Source of the DNA: Paraburkholderia phenazinium
GTDB lineage: Bacteria; Pseudomonadota; Gammaproteobacteria; Burkholderiales; Burkholderiaceae
Length of the DNA: 64,000 nucleotides
Direction of reading: 5' to 3'
Assembly: GCF_900142845.1 (NCBI RefSeq)
Contig: NZ_FSRU01000001.1
Span: 930,001-994,000, forward strand
Shown: one piece after another, positions 53,787 through 61,481 of the stretch
How positions within the stretch are numbered: the first letter of the stretch is position 1
How the letters are laid out: every line of letters starts with the position of its first letter
Position numbers and translations under genes: made by a program
Notes under the pieces: generated by a model
Told to the model about the DNA's origin: nothing
Seen by the model: the letters and a program-made list of their open reading frames with translations, nothing else
The model's database searches: none

Positions 53787-54457
53787 GCGCGTACCTGTGC
53801 TGGCGCTACAGGGTTCGCACCCGGCTGGTTTTGCGGCAACGCAGCCTGGAAAGCGGCATGCTCGAGGCAGTGTTGGGCAATGCGCGGGAGAACGCTTAAC
53901 GACTCCAGCGAAACGCCATTAGCCAGCGCGCTGACGAACTGGGGAACAATGAATGCGTCAGCGAGCGTCGCTGTATCCCCGTAGCAATAGGCGCCGGTCA
54001 GGCCGGACCGTTCCAGGATTGCGTCGATTGCCTGGAGTCCTTCCAGTATCCAGTGTTGGGTCCATGCCTTGCGGCTTTCGGCGTCGATATGAAGCTGGCG
54101 CTCGAGATATTTTGTCACGCGTATCGCGTGCAAAGGGTGGATGTCGCAGGCAGCGGCGGCCATCAGGGCTCGAACGTATGCCCTTGCTTCCGCGCCTCGC
54201 GGAAGCAAGGGGGGCGACGGATAGCGCTCTTCGAGATATTCGCAGATAGCGCCTGATTGAATCAGCGTGTAACCGTCGTCAGTCACGAGGGACGGGACGA
54301 GGTGCTGAGGATTGACCTTGCCATAGGAGGGGCTGTTATTCTCGCCGTCCTCCCTCAGCAGGTTGATCGATATCGTGCGATAGGACAGGCCCTTTAACGC
54401 GAGAGCAATCCGCACACGGAAGGAAGCTGTTGATCTGAAGAACGAGTACAACTCCAT
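53783..54457 (-). CDS. zeta-class glutathione S-transferase (maleylacetoacetate isomerase-like)
   Basis: A 224 aa GST. The N-terminal thioredoxin fold reads LYSFFRSTASFRVRIALALKGL, where zeta enzymes have a Ser-Ser-Cys-x-W-RVRIAL motif. HLVPSLV gives the cis-Pro and LIQSGAICEYLEERYP the glutathione gamma-glutamyl site; the helical domain has DAFIVPQF. The start at 54457 (MELYSFFRST) is the usual one. It could isomerise a maleyl-type bond or conjugate glutathione for the locus product; tyrosine-pathway partners are absent. Confidence 0.85.
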   Translation of the reverse strand: MELYSFFRSTASFRVRIALALKGLSYRTISINLLREDGENNSPSYGKVNPQHLVPSLVTDDGYTLIQSGAICEYLEERYPSPPLLPRGAEARAYVRALMAAAACDIHPLHAIRVTKYLERQLHIDAESRKAWTQHWILEGLQAIDAILERSGLTGAYCYGDTATLADAFIVPQFVSALANGVSLESLSVLPRIAQHCLEHAAFQAALPQNQPGANPVAPAQVRA

Positions 54458-54477
54458 GACGTGTTCCCCTGTGTTAG

Positions 54478-54981
54478 TCAGGAAGCCGAATAAGTCAACT
54501 GTATCGGCTTGTCTTGATCCGCGCGAGCGAGATTGCCGAGCGCAGCGTTTTGCGGCAGGTTCTGCAAGACGATCAACTCCAGCGGCACCGTACCTGCGCG
54601 GTTGTCGATGGCGTGAACGCACCATGCGGGCACGAACAGCCAGTCGCCCGTATGCAGGGACTGCAGGTCCCGCTCGCTATCGATCGCGATATGTCCTTCG
54701 CCTCGTTGAACAAAGTACAGATGCCAGAACGAATGGCTATGCACCGGTGCATGCGTGCCCGGCTCGACGATCTGGGCTGTCAGGGACAGGCCCGGAGCGA
54801 TTGCGGTCTTATCGGCTGCGCTGTCGCGCGTCAATGCAACGGACCCTCTCGCGTGTCCGCCGTGCTCGTTTGCTGCCGCCCAGATGTCGCGGCTGTGCCA
54901 GATCACGGGTCGCTCGCGCTGCGGTCGCGCGCGTTCGAGGTACTCGACGAAGGGGATAAGTCTGCCTTCCTGAACGATCAT
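54478..54981 (-). CDS. cupin-domain protein
   Basis: A 167 aa protein with one cupin barrel. Motif 1 carries H81, H83 and H87 (HSHSFWHLYFV); the usual Glu is not in place. Motif 2 carries H123 and the closing Asn (GDWLFVPAWCVHAIDN). Four His could bind Fe or Mn. An N-terminal extension of about 65 residues precedes the barrel. A dioxygenase, isomerase or ligand-binding role is possible. It lies 20 bp upstream of the GST gene in the leftward operon. Confidence 0.75.
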   Translation of the reverse strand: MIVQEGRLIPFVEYLERARPQRERPVIWHSRDIWAAANEHGGHARGSVALTRDSAADKTAIAPGLSLTAQIVEPGTHAPVHSHSFWHLYFVQRGEGHIAIDSERDLQSLHTGDWLFVPAWCVHAIDNRAGTVPLELIVLQNLPQNAALGNLARADQDKPIQLTYSAS

Positions 54982-55026
54982 GGATTGCCTCCTTGTTCTC
55001 TGGGTTGCCGGTCGGCTATTGAGGAC

Positions 55027-56913
55027 TCACCCGACAACCGGGGCAGTGGATGCGTGTGTGGCCGCCGGGGCAGTTTCTCCCGCAACATCGCCTGCGCCCA
55101 GCAACTGGAAAATGCCTTGTACGCAGATCTCCGCGTCGAGGGTCAGGCGTGATTTCCTGCCCGGGCGCGGCAGCTCCTGGGTGTAGTAGTGAGGCCCTTC
55201 TACCGGATAGCCGATGGCCCACAATCGTGGGTTCACGTTCCCCTCTTGCCCGATAACATTGTTGGACGGGCTGATATCGATTCCGCCTGGGTGGTACGGT
55301 CCGTTGCGGTAGCTGCGTATGAGTCCCCGTGAAACGAGATTCGCAACCAGTTCAGACTGATCCCGTTCGGGGCTGAATACGTCGATGCGCGAAATCACCA
55401 GAACGTCCGCGTAGCGCCGTTCCGTCTGCGTGCCGAACGCGGTTTCGATTGCGAACTGTGCACGATCCCGCTGGGGAAAGACGGCGGCGCCGGGACCGCC
55501 GGCAATCTCGATCACACCCTGATCGAGCAGCGTCAGCAGCTCAAGGTTTCTGTGCCTGGGCGGCCCGAAGACGATGCGGTTGAGCGTGTTCACGAACTGC
55601 CCGCTGAACACCTTGTCCGAGTCGGGGGTGAAACCACGATATTCAGCCGCTCGTCTGAATTGCTCGCGTACGTCACGCAGGACATCGGTTGCCGCTTTGA
55701 GCGGGCTTTTTACATTACCCTTTTCGACCTCGGCGAGATCGTCGAGGAGAAACTGCCGAAAGAAGCGGCGGAAATCAGCCAGATCGGAGAAGGTGCGGGC
55801 GCCGATCGGATCGAGGATCGCCTGGATGGCGGCCCGCGCGGCATCGTCGAACACGAACTGCTCGGGAGGAGGCGCCGAGCCGGATAAGGCAACATGCCTT
55901 GCATAGGCCATATCGGCCATCACCAGCGGCATGACCTCGTTGACAAAGTCGATCTGGGTATTGCCGCGCAACGCCAGCGCGCGCTCACGGAGCGCCGCTA
56001 TCGCGCTGACGGTGAAGAAGTGCGGGATATAGCGTCCGGCCGCACCCTTCTGATTCACAGCCCGGGCGGAAAACGGCAGGCCGCTGCGGGAGAACAGCAG
56101 GATGGCAGGTTCCCGCCCAGACCGTTCGTAGTGCGACTTTCCTGCACGCCGGACGAATCGGCCGCCCCTGCCGACAGTAAGGTGCGAGATGACGTCGTGT
56201 GCGGTGAGGCCAATCCCCTGTATCGCAACGGTTGCGTCCGGTGAGATCCGTCCAAGCTGCTCGACGGGATAAGCTCCTGGAAAGAAATCGAGCTTGTCGT
56301 TCGAGCTGGCGTACGCCCGTACGAACTCGGCGTGGTCTGCGTCCGTCCCGTCGTACTTGCGTTTTCCATGTCCCGTCGTGAGGATGAGGTAGTCGGTGTG
56401 GAATGTTGCGCCACCATCGACATGGACGCTGAAACCGCCTTCGGTTGCGGCGGTGACGTCTCGCGCAGCACGCCGGTGATGATGCACCGAGACGTTGCGA
56501 GGAAGCGTTTTCACCACGAGATCGAAGGCAGCGGAGAAGTACCTGCCGAGCAGATAGCGCGGAAGGTAGTGCTGTTCGCCGATCTCTTCGCCATGCGACG
56601 ACCCGGTGGGATAGAACGCCCCGTCGAAATGCCGGTATCCGGCCTGGCGCGCCCAGTCGATGAAGGACGGTGCGTTGGCGCCTCCCGCGACGCTGTCGGG
56701 CGGGAAGATGGTGACCTGGTTAGCCAGCGTGTTGGTGAGCAGATGCGGCGGCTGGGTGTCATAGTGCGTGCCCTGGCCGCATTCGCCCGGATCGACTAGC
56801 TCGACACGGATCGCGTCGCGCCAGCCGAGGATGTGCACGAAATGGGCGACACGCTCGAGGACGCTGAGGCCACGTGGACCCATGCCGATAATGGTGAGTG
56901 TGATGGGCTTCAT
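55027..56913 (-). CDS. FAD/NAD(P)-binding protein
   Basis: A 628 aa protein with an N-terminal Rossmann fold (LTIIGMGPRGLSVLERV) of the FAD-NAD(P)-binding (NAD_binding_9) family, distant from lysine/ornithine N-monooxygenases. Further features are YLILTTGHGKRKY and IGLTAHDVISHLTVGRGG. The C-terminus has PSNNVIGQEGNVNPRLWAIG and GEGP-like Gly motifs. It begins within the last bases of the metallo-hydrolase gene. A redox or N/S-oxidising step in the biosynthetic locus is plausible, not proven. Confidence 0.8.
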   Translation of the reverse strand: MKPITLTIIGMGPRGLSVLERVAHFVHILGWRDAIRVELVDPGECGQGTHYDTQPPHLLTNTLANQVTIFPPDSVAGGANAPSFIDWARQAGYRHFDGAFYPTGSSHGEEIGEQHYLPRYLLGRYFSAAFDLVVKTLPRNVSVHHHRRAARDVTAATEGGFSVHVDGGATFHTDYLILTTGHGKRKYDGTDADHAEFVRAYASSNDKLDFFPGAYPVEQLGRISPDATVAIQGIGLTAHDVISHLTVGRGGRFVRRAGKSHYERSGREPAILLFSRSGLPFSARAVNQKGAAGRYIPHFFTVSAIAALRERALALRGNTQIDFVNEVMPLVMADMAYARHVALSGSAPPPEQFVFDDAARAAIQAILDPIGARTFSDLADFRRFFRQFLLDDLAEVEKGNVKSPLKAATDVLRDVREQFRRAAEYRGFTPDSDKVFSGQFVNTLNRIVFGPPRHRNLELLTLLDQGVIEIAGGPGAAVFPQRDRAQFAIETAFGTQTERRYADVLVISRIDVFSPERDQSELVANLVSRGLIRSYRNGPYHPGGIDISPSNNVIGQEGNVNPRLWAIGYPVEGPHYYTQELPRPGRKSRLTLDAEICVQGIFQLLGAGDVAGETAPAATHASTAPVVG

Positions 56914-57776
56914 TGCACGGCTTCCGGCGATGTCTCTACTGCCGGCTTCAAGTCGGCGCCGAGGGGCGATTCCCGGTTCAGCGGCAGTTCGTGAAGCAGC
57001 GCGATATCGCGATCGTCAGGCAAGGTGGGAAAGCGGCTCAGCACGGCGGGATCGTGCCCGGGAATGACGTGGTCGGGCCCATCGGCGAGGGCGTCGATGC
57101 GCGCGTACCCTTCGAGCATCAGGGCCACATTGGCGACGAGTGGAAAGGGCTTGCGTTCGCGGATGTTGGACCAGTAGTGCGCACCGTCGCTCGCCAGAAC
57201 GACCTGACCGCGCTTTGTGTTGACGCGAACCACCTGCTGTCCCAACGTATGACCGCCGATCAGATGCAGCGTCACGCCCGGAAGCAGTTCGGCGTCGCCA
57301 TCGTGAAACACGATGCGTCCTTCGTACAGGTGCCGCACCGCGGACAGCACATCCTCCACCTCGAACGGGCGTCGCAGCAGATCGTGGCACATGCACCGCC
57401 CGGTGCAGTATTCCATCTCACTGTCCTGCAAATGAAACACTGCGCGCGGAAACTGACCGAGATTACCCGCGTGGTCATAGTGCATGTGCGTGATCACAAC
57501 GTCACGCACCGACGACGCGTCAATGCCTATCTTTGCCAGCGCGGCCACGGGCGTTCGCAGGAACGTGCGCTTGCGCTTGACCGCCATGTCCTCGGCGAAG
57601 CCGGTATCGACCACGATCACGCGTTCTCCTGCGCGGATAGCCCAGATGAAATAGTCCTGCGGCATAGGAGCATCGTGTCCGTCGTAGAAGAGATAGTTCT
57701 CCCTGGCAGTGCGGTCGTGCTGAACCGCGTAGCGCAGCGCAAAGACCTCATAGTTCGGCGTAGGCTCGGAAACCAT
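56910..57776 (-). CDS. metallo-beta-lactamase-fold hydrolase (AHL-lactonase-like)
   Basis: A 288 aa hydrolase. The dinuclear zinc motif is H97-x-H99-x-D101-H102 (THMHYDHAGN), with later ligands in GGHTLGQQ and PGHDP. The layout, including the early VIVVDTGF and GHTLGQQVVRV, resembles AHL lactonases such as AiiA/AttM. The start at 57776 lies 9 nt after AGGAGG. It overlaps the FAD/NAD(P)-binding gene by 4 bp. The substrate may be a lactone or thioester intermediate, or a signal molecule. Confidence 0.85.
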   Translation of the reverse strand: MVSEPTPNYEVFALRYAVQHDRTARENYLFYDGHDAPMPQDYFIWAIRAGERVIVVDTGFAEDMAVKRKRTFLRTPVAALAKIGIDASSVRDVVITHMHYDHAGNLGQFPRAVFHLQDSEMEYCTGRCMCHDLLRRPFEVEDVLSAVRHLYEGRIVFHDGDAELLPGVTLHLIGGHTLGQQVVRVNTKRGQVVLASDGAHYWSNIRERKPFPLVANVALMLEGYARIDALADGPDHVIPGHDPAVLSRFPTLPDDRDIALLHELPLNRESPLGADLKPAVETSPEAVQ

Positions 57777-57886
57777 CGGGCATCACCTCCTGTCGGGTGC
57801 GTCGTTCGGGACGCCTCCTTGTGGCATTGAAAAGAAAGCCGCTGCAGCACGGGGTGCTCCGCTCGCGCAGCGGCGCAGCAGAAAAA

Positions 57887-58720
57887 TTAGTGTTTCCTGA
57901 ACACGTACAGATAGAGGCTGCTCGAGACCTTGAGCGAGCCGGTTCGCGCGAGGTGCGCCTCGACGACATCGCGGACGGCATTACGCAAGGAATCGTCGCC
58001 GAGCCGCAGGGCGACATTCCGGTACCGCATCGTATGGGTGTAGAAGTTGAGCAGGGCGTCGATGTCGGGGAAGTCCATGGTTCCGTCGAACCAGGGTTTG
58101 CGGATCAATTCGAGCTTGCTGGGCGCATGGAGCAGGATGTTCGCATCGCAAAAGCGATTGGTGCCCGGTGCGGTAAGAGCGGCATGGTCGTGCGCAAAGC
58201 CGAGTTTCAGGAGCGCATGATCCTGAAAGCGGTTGAGTTCGCTCATCCAGTCGAAGTCGGGCGTGAGCAACGCAATGTGGCCGCCGGACTTTAGCAGGCG
58301 GGCAAGCTTGTCGAATGCGCCCTTGATATCGGGGACATGGAACAGCACCAGGTTCGCCAGGATCAGGTCGAAGCTGCCGTCATCGAACGGCGCGTCTTCA
58401 ATGGACGTCTGCAGGAACCGATGTTTTCCCGGCACGGGGTCGATTCGCTCGCGCGCTGCTTCAACCATGGCGTCGGCGATGTCGATGGCAGTCACGTCAA
58501 GCGGACGGGAACGGGCAAGCGCATAACTGAACCTGCCGAGACCGCATCCGGCATCCAGCACGTTGCTGAATTTCAGGTCCTTTAGCTGGTCCACATACCA
58601 CTCAGAGATGGATCGACTCGCCAGCGACTCCCAGGCGTCCGACCGGACCTTGAAGTCTTCCGTCGTGGCGTAACTATGCTGCACCAGATGCTGCCGGTCG
58701 AAGTAAACGCTCATGTCCAT
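57887..58720 (-). CDS. class I SAM-dependent methyltransferase
   Basis: A 277 aa enzyme with the SAM motif LDAGCGLGRFSYALA, acidic residue after strand 2 (AIDIADAM), and motif IV-like FDLILANLVLFHV. The start at 58720 follows GAGGAG by 8 nt. It is the first gene of the leftward operon, transcribed divergently from the aminotransferase-like gene at 59040. The C-terminal part resembles no specific O- or N-methyltransferase family that I recognise. Confidence 0.85.
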   Translation of the reverse strand: MDMSVYFDRQHLVQHSYATTEDFKVRSDAWESLASRSISEWYVDQLKDLKFSNVLDAGCGLGRFSYALARSRPLDVTAIDIADAMVEAARERIDPVPGKHRFLQTSIEDAPFDDGSFDLILANLVLFHVPDIKGAFDKLARLLKSGGHIALLTPDFDWMSELNRFQDHALLKLGFAHDHAALTAPGTNRFCDANILLHAPSKLELIRKPWFDGTMDFPDIDALLNFYTHTMRYRNVALRLGDDSLRNAVRDVVEAHLARTGSLKVSSSLYLYVFRKH

Positions 58721-58789
58721 AATCGATGCTCCTCGTTTAACAACCCGAACGGGTTTGGGTGAATGTAAACAACTTCGACGATTTCGAAA

Positions 58790-58813
58790 CAGGTATACAG
58801 ATTCGTATACCTG
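58790..58813. promoter_or_regulatory. 24 bp perfect palindrome, candidate operator
   Basis: Two 9 bp arms, CAGGTATAC and GTATACCTG, flank a 6 nt centre. It lies about 70 bp upstream of the methyltransferase start. The GTATAC core is typical of GntR-type operators, but no regulator gene is in the window. Confidence 0.6.
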
Positions 58814-58919
58814 AATATAAATAACCAATGAATGCGCGATGATTTTTTAAGGACGTGTTGCTTGCGAAAGCAAGGCTAAGTACAGCACATATATCCAGGT
58901 TTTCAAGGCGTTTTTAAAC

Positions 58920-58947
58920 TTGACATCGATATATCCTGACCTAGAGT
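58920..58947 (+). promoter_or_regulatory. sigma-70-like promoter of the NRPS operon
   Basis: A consensus -35 TTGACA (58920-58925) and TAGAGT -10 (58942-58947) with a 16 bp spacer lie about 90 bp upstream of the aminotransferase gene. The half-site ATATATCCTG sits in the spacer, suggesting repression. Confidence 0.5.
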
Positions 58948-59039
58948 AGACGGGCTGGTATATGCGTGGCTGTGAAAGAGAACGATCAATGCGAGTAAAT
59001 CACGATCTGGTATATCTAAATATTTTTTAGGAGTACATC

Positions 59040-60356
59040 ATGAGTGGCAGGTCTAGTTCAGCAGCATTATTCGCACGCGGCAGGAACAGCATCCCGGACG
59101 GTGTCAATTCACCGCTGCGTTCGTTTCAGCTGGTTGGGGGCGATCCGCTCGCGGCACGTGAGGCCCGAGGCTCGCGCGTGATCGACGTTGACGGGAAAGA
59201 GTACGTCGACTTCCTCAACGGCTTCGGCGCGCTGATCCTGGGTCATGCGCATCCGGAAGTGGCGGACGCAATCGGACAGCAAGCGAAGCGCGGCACGTCA
59301 TACGGGTTGTCGACCGAAGCAGAGTATGAACTGGCCGAGCGGATCGTCGCCAGCACGTCCGCTATCGAAGCGATTCGCTTCGTGTGCAGCGGCACGGAGG
59401 CGGTCATGACCGCCACACGCATTGCGCGTAGTCATACGGGACGGAACCTCATTCTCAAGTTTCGCGGCTCGTATCACGGTCACTCGGATGCGCTGCTTGC
59501 CAGTCCGCTGAATCTTCAACAGGGCGAGTCGAGTTTGAAAAGCGTCAGCCGGGGTATTACGCATAATGCGAACCGGGACGTCCTGCTTGCGGAATATAAC
59601 GATGAAGAGGAAGTGGCGAAGATATTCAGCGAGCATGGAGATTCCATTGCAGCAGTGCTGGTCGAGCCGCATTCGACCAACATGGGCTTCGTGAAATCGC
59701 GCCCGGGCTTTATCAAATCCTTGCGGGATATTACGCATCAGTACGGCGCGCTACTGATCTTCGACGAGGTGGTATCCGGGTTCCGCTTTAATTTCGGTGG
59801 CGTCAGCAACCTGTTTGGCATCGATCCGGATCTGACCACATTTGGAAAGATCATAGGAGGTGGGACGCCCGTGGGGGCATTCGCCGGCAAGGCCCTCTAC
59901 CTCTCCCAGGTGGCTGCCGGCGGCGGGGTCTTTCAATCGGGCACGTTTGCGGGCAATCCCCTGACGACGGCAGCCGGAATCGCCACGCTGAAGGTGCTTT
60001 CCCGTCCGGGCTTCTACGACCAGCTCGAAGCAAAGGGCGCGTGGGTCGAGCAGCAACTGACCAGCGGATTCGCCGGGCATCGGATTCCGTTCCGGGTTAG
60101 CCGGGTTGGGTCGGTGCTTGGCATCGCGTTCAGGGATAGTAGCGAGCCACTGAAAGACTACCGCGACGTAAAAACTCAGGACTACGAGACTTTCACGCGA
60201 TTCCATCGGCGCTTGCGCGACGCTGGCTTCCTGCTTGCGCCGTCGCTTGAAGAGCCGATCTTCCTGTCTGCCGCGCATACGGATGCCGATCTGCGAGCGT
60301 TTACCGAGGCCACTGTGGACGCATTGCGCGAACTTTATAGCGCCGTCGCGGGATAG
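59040..60356 (+). CDS. glutamate-1-semialdehyde-aminomutase-like PLP enzyme (class III)
   Basis: A 438 aa class III aminotransferase/aminomutase. It has the GSAM-like opening, the SGTEAVMTATRIAR cofactor motif, D242 in FDEVVSGFR, and PLP Lys K270 in FGKIIGGGTPVGAFAG; FQSGTFAGNP also matches GSAM. A tRNA-dependent haem pathway context is missing, and it is the first gene of an NRPS operon, so it is probably recruited to make an amino-containing building block. TAGGAG precedes the ATG at 8 nt. 50 bp before the N-oxygenase gene. Confidence 0.88.
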   Translation: MSGRSSSAALFARGRNSIPDGVNSPLRSFQLVGGDPLAAREARGSRVIDVDGKEYVDFLNGFGALILGHAHPEVADAIGQQAKRGTSYGLSTEAEYELAERIVASTSAIEAIRFVCSGTEAVMTATRIARSHTGRNLILKFRGSYHGHSDALLASPLNLQQGESSLKSVSRGITHNANRDVLLAEYNDEEEVAKIFSEHGDSIAAVLVEPHSTNMGFVKSRPGFIKSLRDITHQYGALLIFDEVVSGFRFNFGGVSNLFGIDPDLTTFGKIIGGGTPVGAFAGKALYLSQVAAGGGVFQSGTFAGNPLTTAAGIATLKVLSRPGFYDQLEAKGAWVEQQLTSGFAGHRIPFRVSRVGSVLGIAFRDSSEPLKDYRDVKTQDYETFTRFHRRLRDAGFLLAPSLEEPIFLSAAHTDADLRAFTEATVDALRELYSAVAG

Positions 60357-60406
60357 GGCAACGTCCCACCCGATGATTTCTGTCTAAACATCTTACGAGG
60401 AATGAC

Positions 60407-61375
60407 ATGGACGCTGATATTCAGCTTGAGGACGCGCGACTGGAGGAAGCGGTAACTCGCTGGTACGCCAACGCCACGGTGCGCAACAGTCCCCGCATCT
60501 TTGTACCCGCCAACATCGCAAGCGAAAACATCTTCCCGAAGTCGCGCCAGCTATTGGCCGGCCACCAGATCGTGACGTCGCTGGGTGGCGATGCAGTTGC
60601 TTACGTGCTCGCGCAGTCGACGTACAAATATATGTATGAAATCGGCCTGCTCGAGACGAGGTTCGTGATCGACTGCTCGTTGAAGATCGTGAATGGCGAG
60701 ATCATCGCGGGCGTGACGGAAGAAGACCGGCGCGAGGCCATTACCATCGTCATCGACGAGGGTTACCACGCCTATGTGGCGCTCGACTTCATTATTCAGC
60801 TCAAGAAGAATTCGAGGATCGAGCCGCTATCCGTTCCGCAGACCAATGGCAATCTGGATGCGGTGCACCGCGGATACGCGAGCTTGCCGGCAGCGCTGCA
60901 CGCCCCTTATCAGCTGCTTGCCACCTGCCTCGCGGAGCACACGTTGACCAAGGACCTGCTGAGCATCGGCCGGGAAAAGGAAGCCACCCGTACTTTCACG
61001 CAGGTCATGACCGATCACGTCTCGGACGAAGGCCGGCACGCCAACTACTTCGCGCGTCTGGTACGTGAGCACTGGGCGACGTTGGGCAAGGCGACCCGCG
61101 AGCGGATCGGCGTGTTCCTGCCGGGATATCTCGACGACTATCTCGCGGCCGATTTCGAGCGTCGATTCGATCGCGCGGTGCTGTCGCAGCTTCAGCTCTC
61201 GGCCAGCGAAATCGACACCGTGCTGCAGGAGACCAACGAGCGGTACGCAGCAAGCGCAACGGACTATATCAAGGTGACCCGCAGCAATCTCGTGAAACTC
61301 CTGGAGCGCACTGGTGTGCTTGACGAGGCGGCAGTCAGGCATGCCTTCGTCGACCACGGCCTGCTGACGGCCTAA
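60407..61375 (+). CDS. AurF-type diiron N-oxygenase
   Basis: A 322 aa ferritin-fold diiron oxygenase. Candidate ligands are E83, E118, H121 (DEGYH), E177 (AEHTL), H204, E208 and H211 (DHVSDEGRH). Their spacing is the same as for the AurF ligands E101, E136, H139, E196, H223, E227 and H230. AurF and CmlI convert amines to nitro groups, and PvfB/HamC-like relatives N-oxidise amino-acid building blocks in NRPS pathways. It sits between the aminomutase-like gene and the NRPS, so it likely N-oxidises an intermediate of the pathway. Confidence 0.9.
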   Translation: MDADIQLEDARLEEAVTRWYANATVRNSPRIFVPANIASENIFPKSRQLLAGHQIVTSLGGDAVAYVLAQSTYKYMYEIGLLETRFVIDCSLKIVNGEIIAGVTEEDRREAITIVIDEGYHAYVALDFIIQLKKNSRIEPLSVPQTNGNLDAVHRGYASLPAALHAPYQLLATCLAEHTLTKDLLSIGREKEATRTFTQVMTDHVSDEGRHANYFARLVREHWATLGKATRERIGVFLPGYLDDYLAADFERRFDRAVLSQLQLSASEIDTVLQETNERYAASATDYIKVTRSNLVKLLERTGVLDEAAVRHAFVDHGLLTA

Positions 61376-61481
61376 GGGACCTCGGCGCCCCTGTCCTTGC
61401 GACGGACGGCCACACCGCGCTTGAGCGGTCTGGCCGGCGCCCCGCGCATGCAACAAAGACAGCGTTCTTCTGGGAGCACAC

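Larger units (their letters stand above)
58721..59039. promoter_or_regulatory. divergent promoter with repeated half-sites
   Basis: 319 bp, strongly AT-rich. It has a 24 bp palindrome at 58790-58813 and four further half-sites: ATATATCCAG (58889-58898), ATATATCCTG (58929-58938), CTGGTATAT (58955-58963) and CTGGTATAT (59007-59015). One half-site lies inside the rightward promoter at 58920-58947. Confidence 0.6.

Noticed and set aside
53783..53800. Frameshift fusing the GST to the leaderless binding protein
   Set aside because: Both reading frames are complete, the ATGA overlap is normal for coupled genes, and no fusion family is known to me. Kept only as a check in the finding on the leaderless protein.
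58790..58813. LuxR-type lux box
   Set aside because: The palindrome has the arms in the opposite sense (CAGGTATAC..GTATACCTG, not ACCTGTA..TACAGGT) and is 24 bp rather than 20 bp; no luxR or luxI gene is present in the window.
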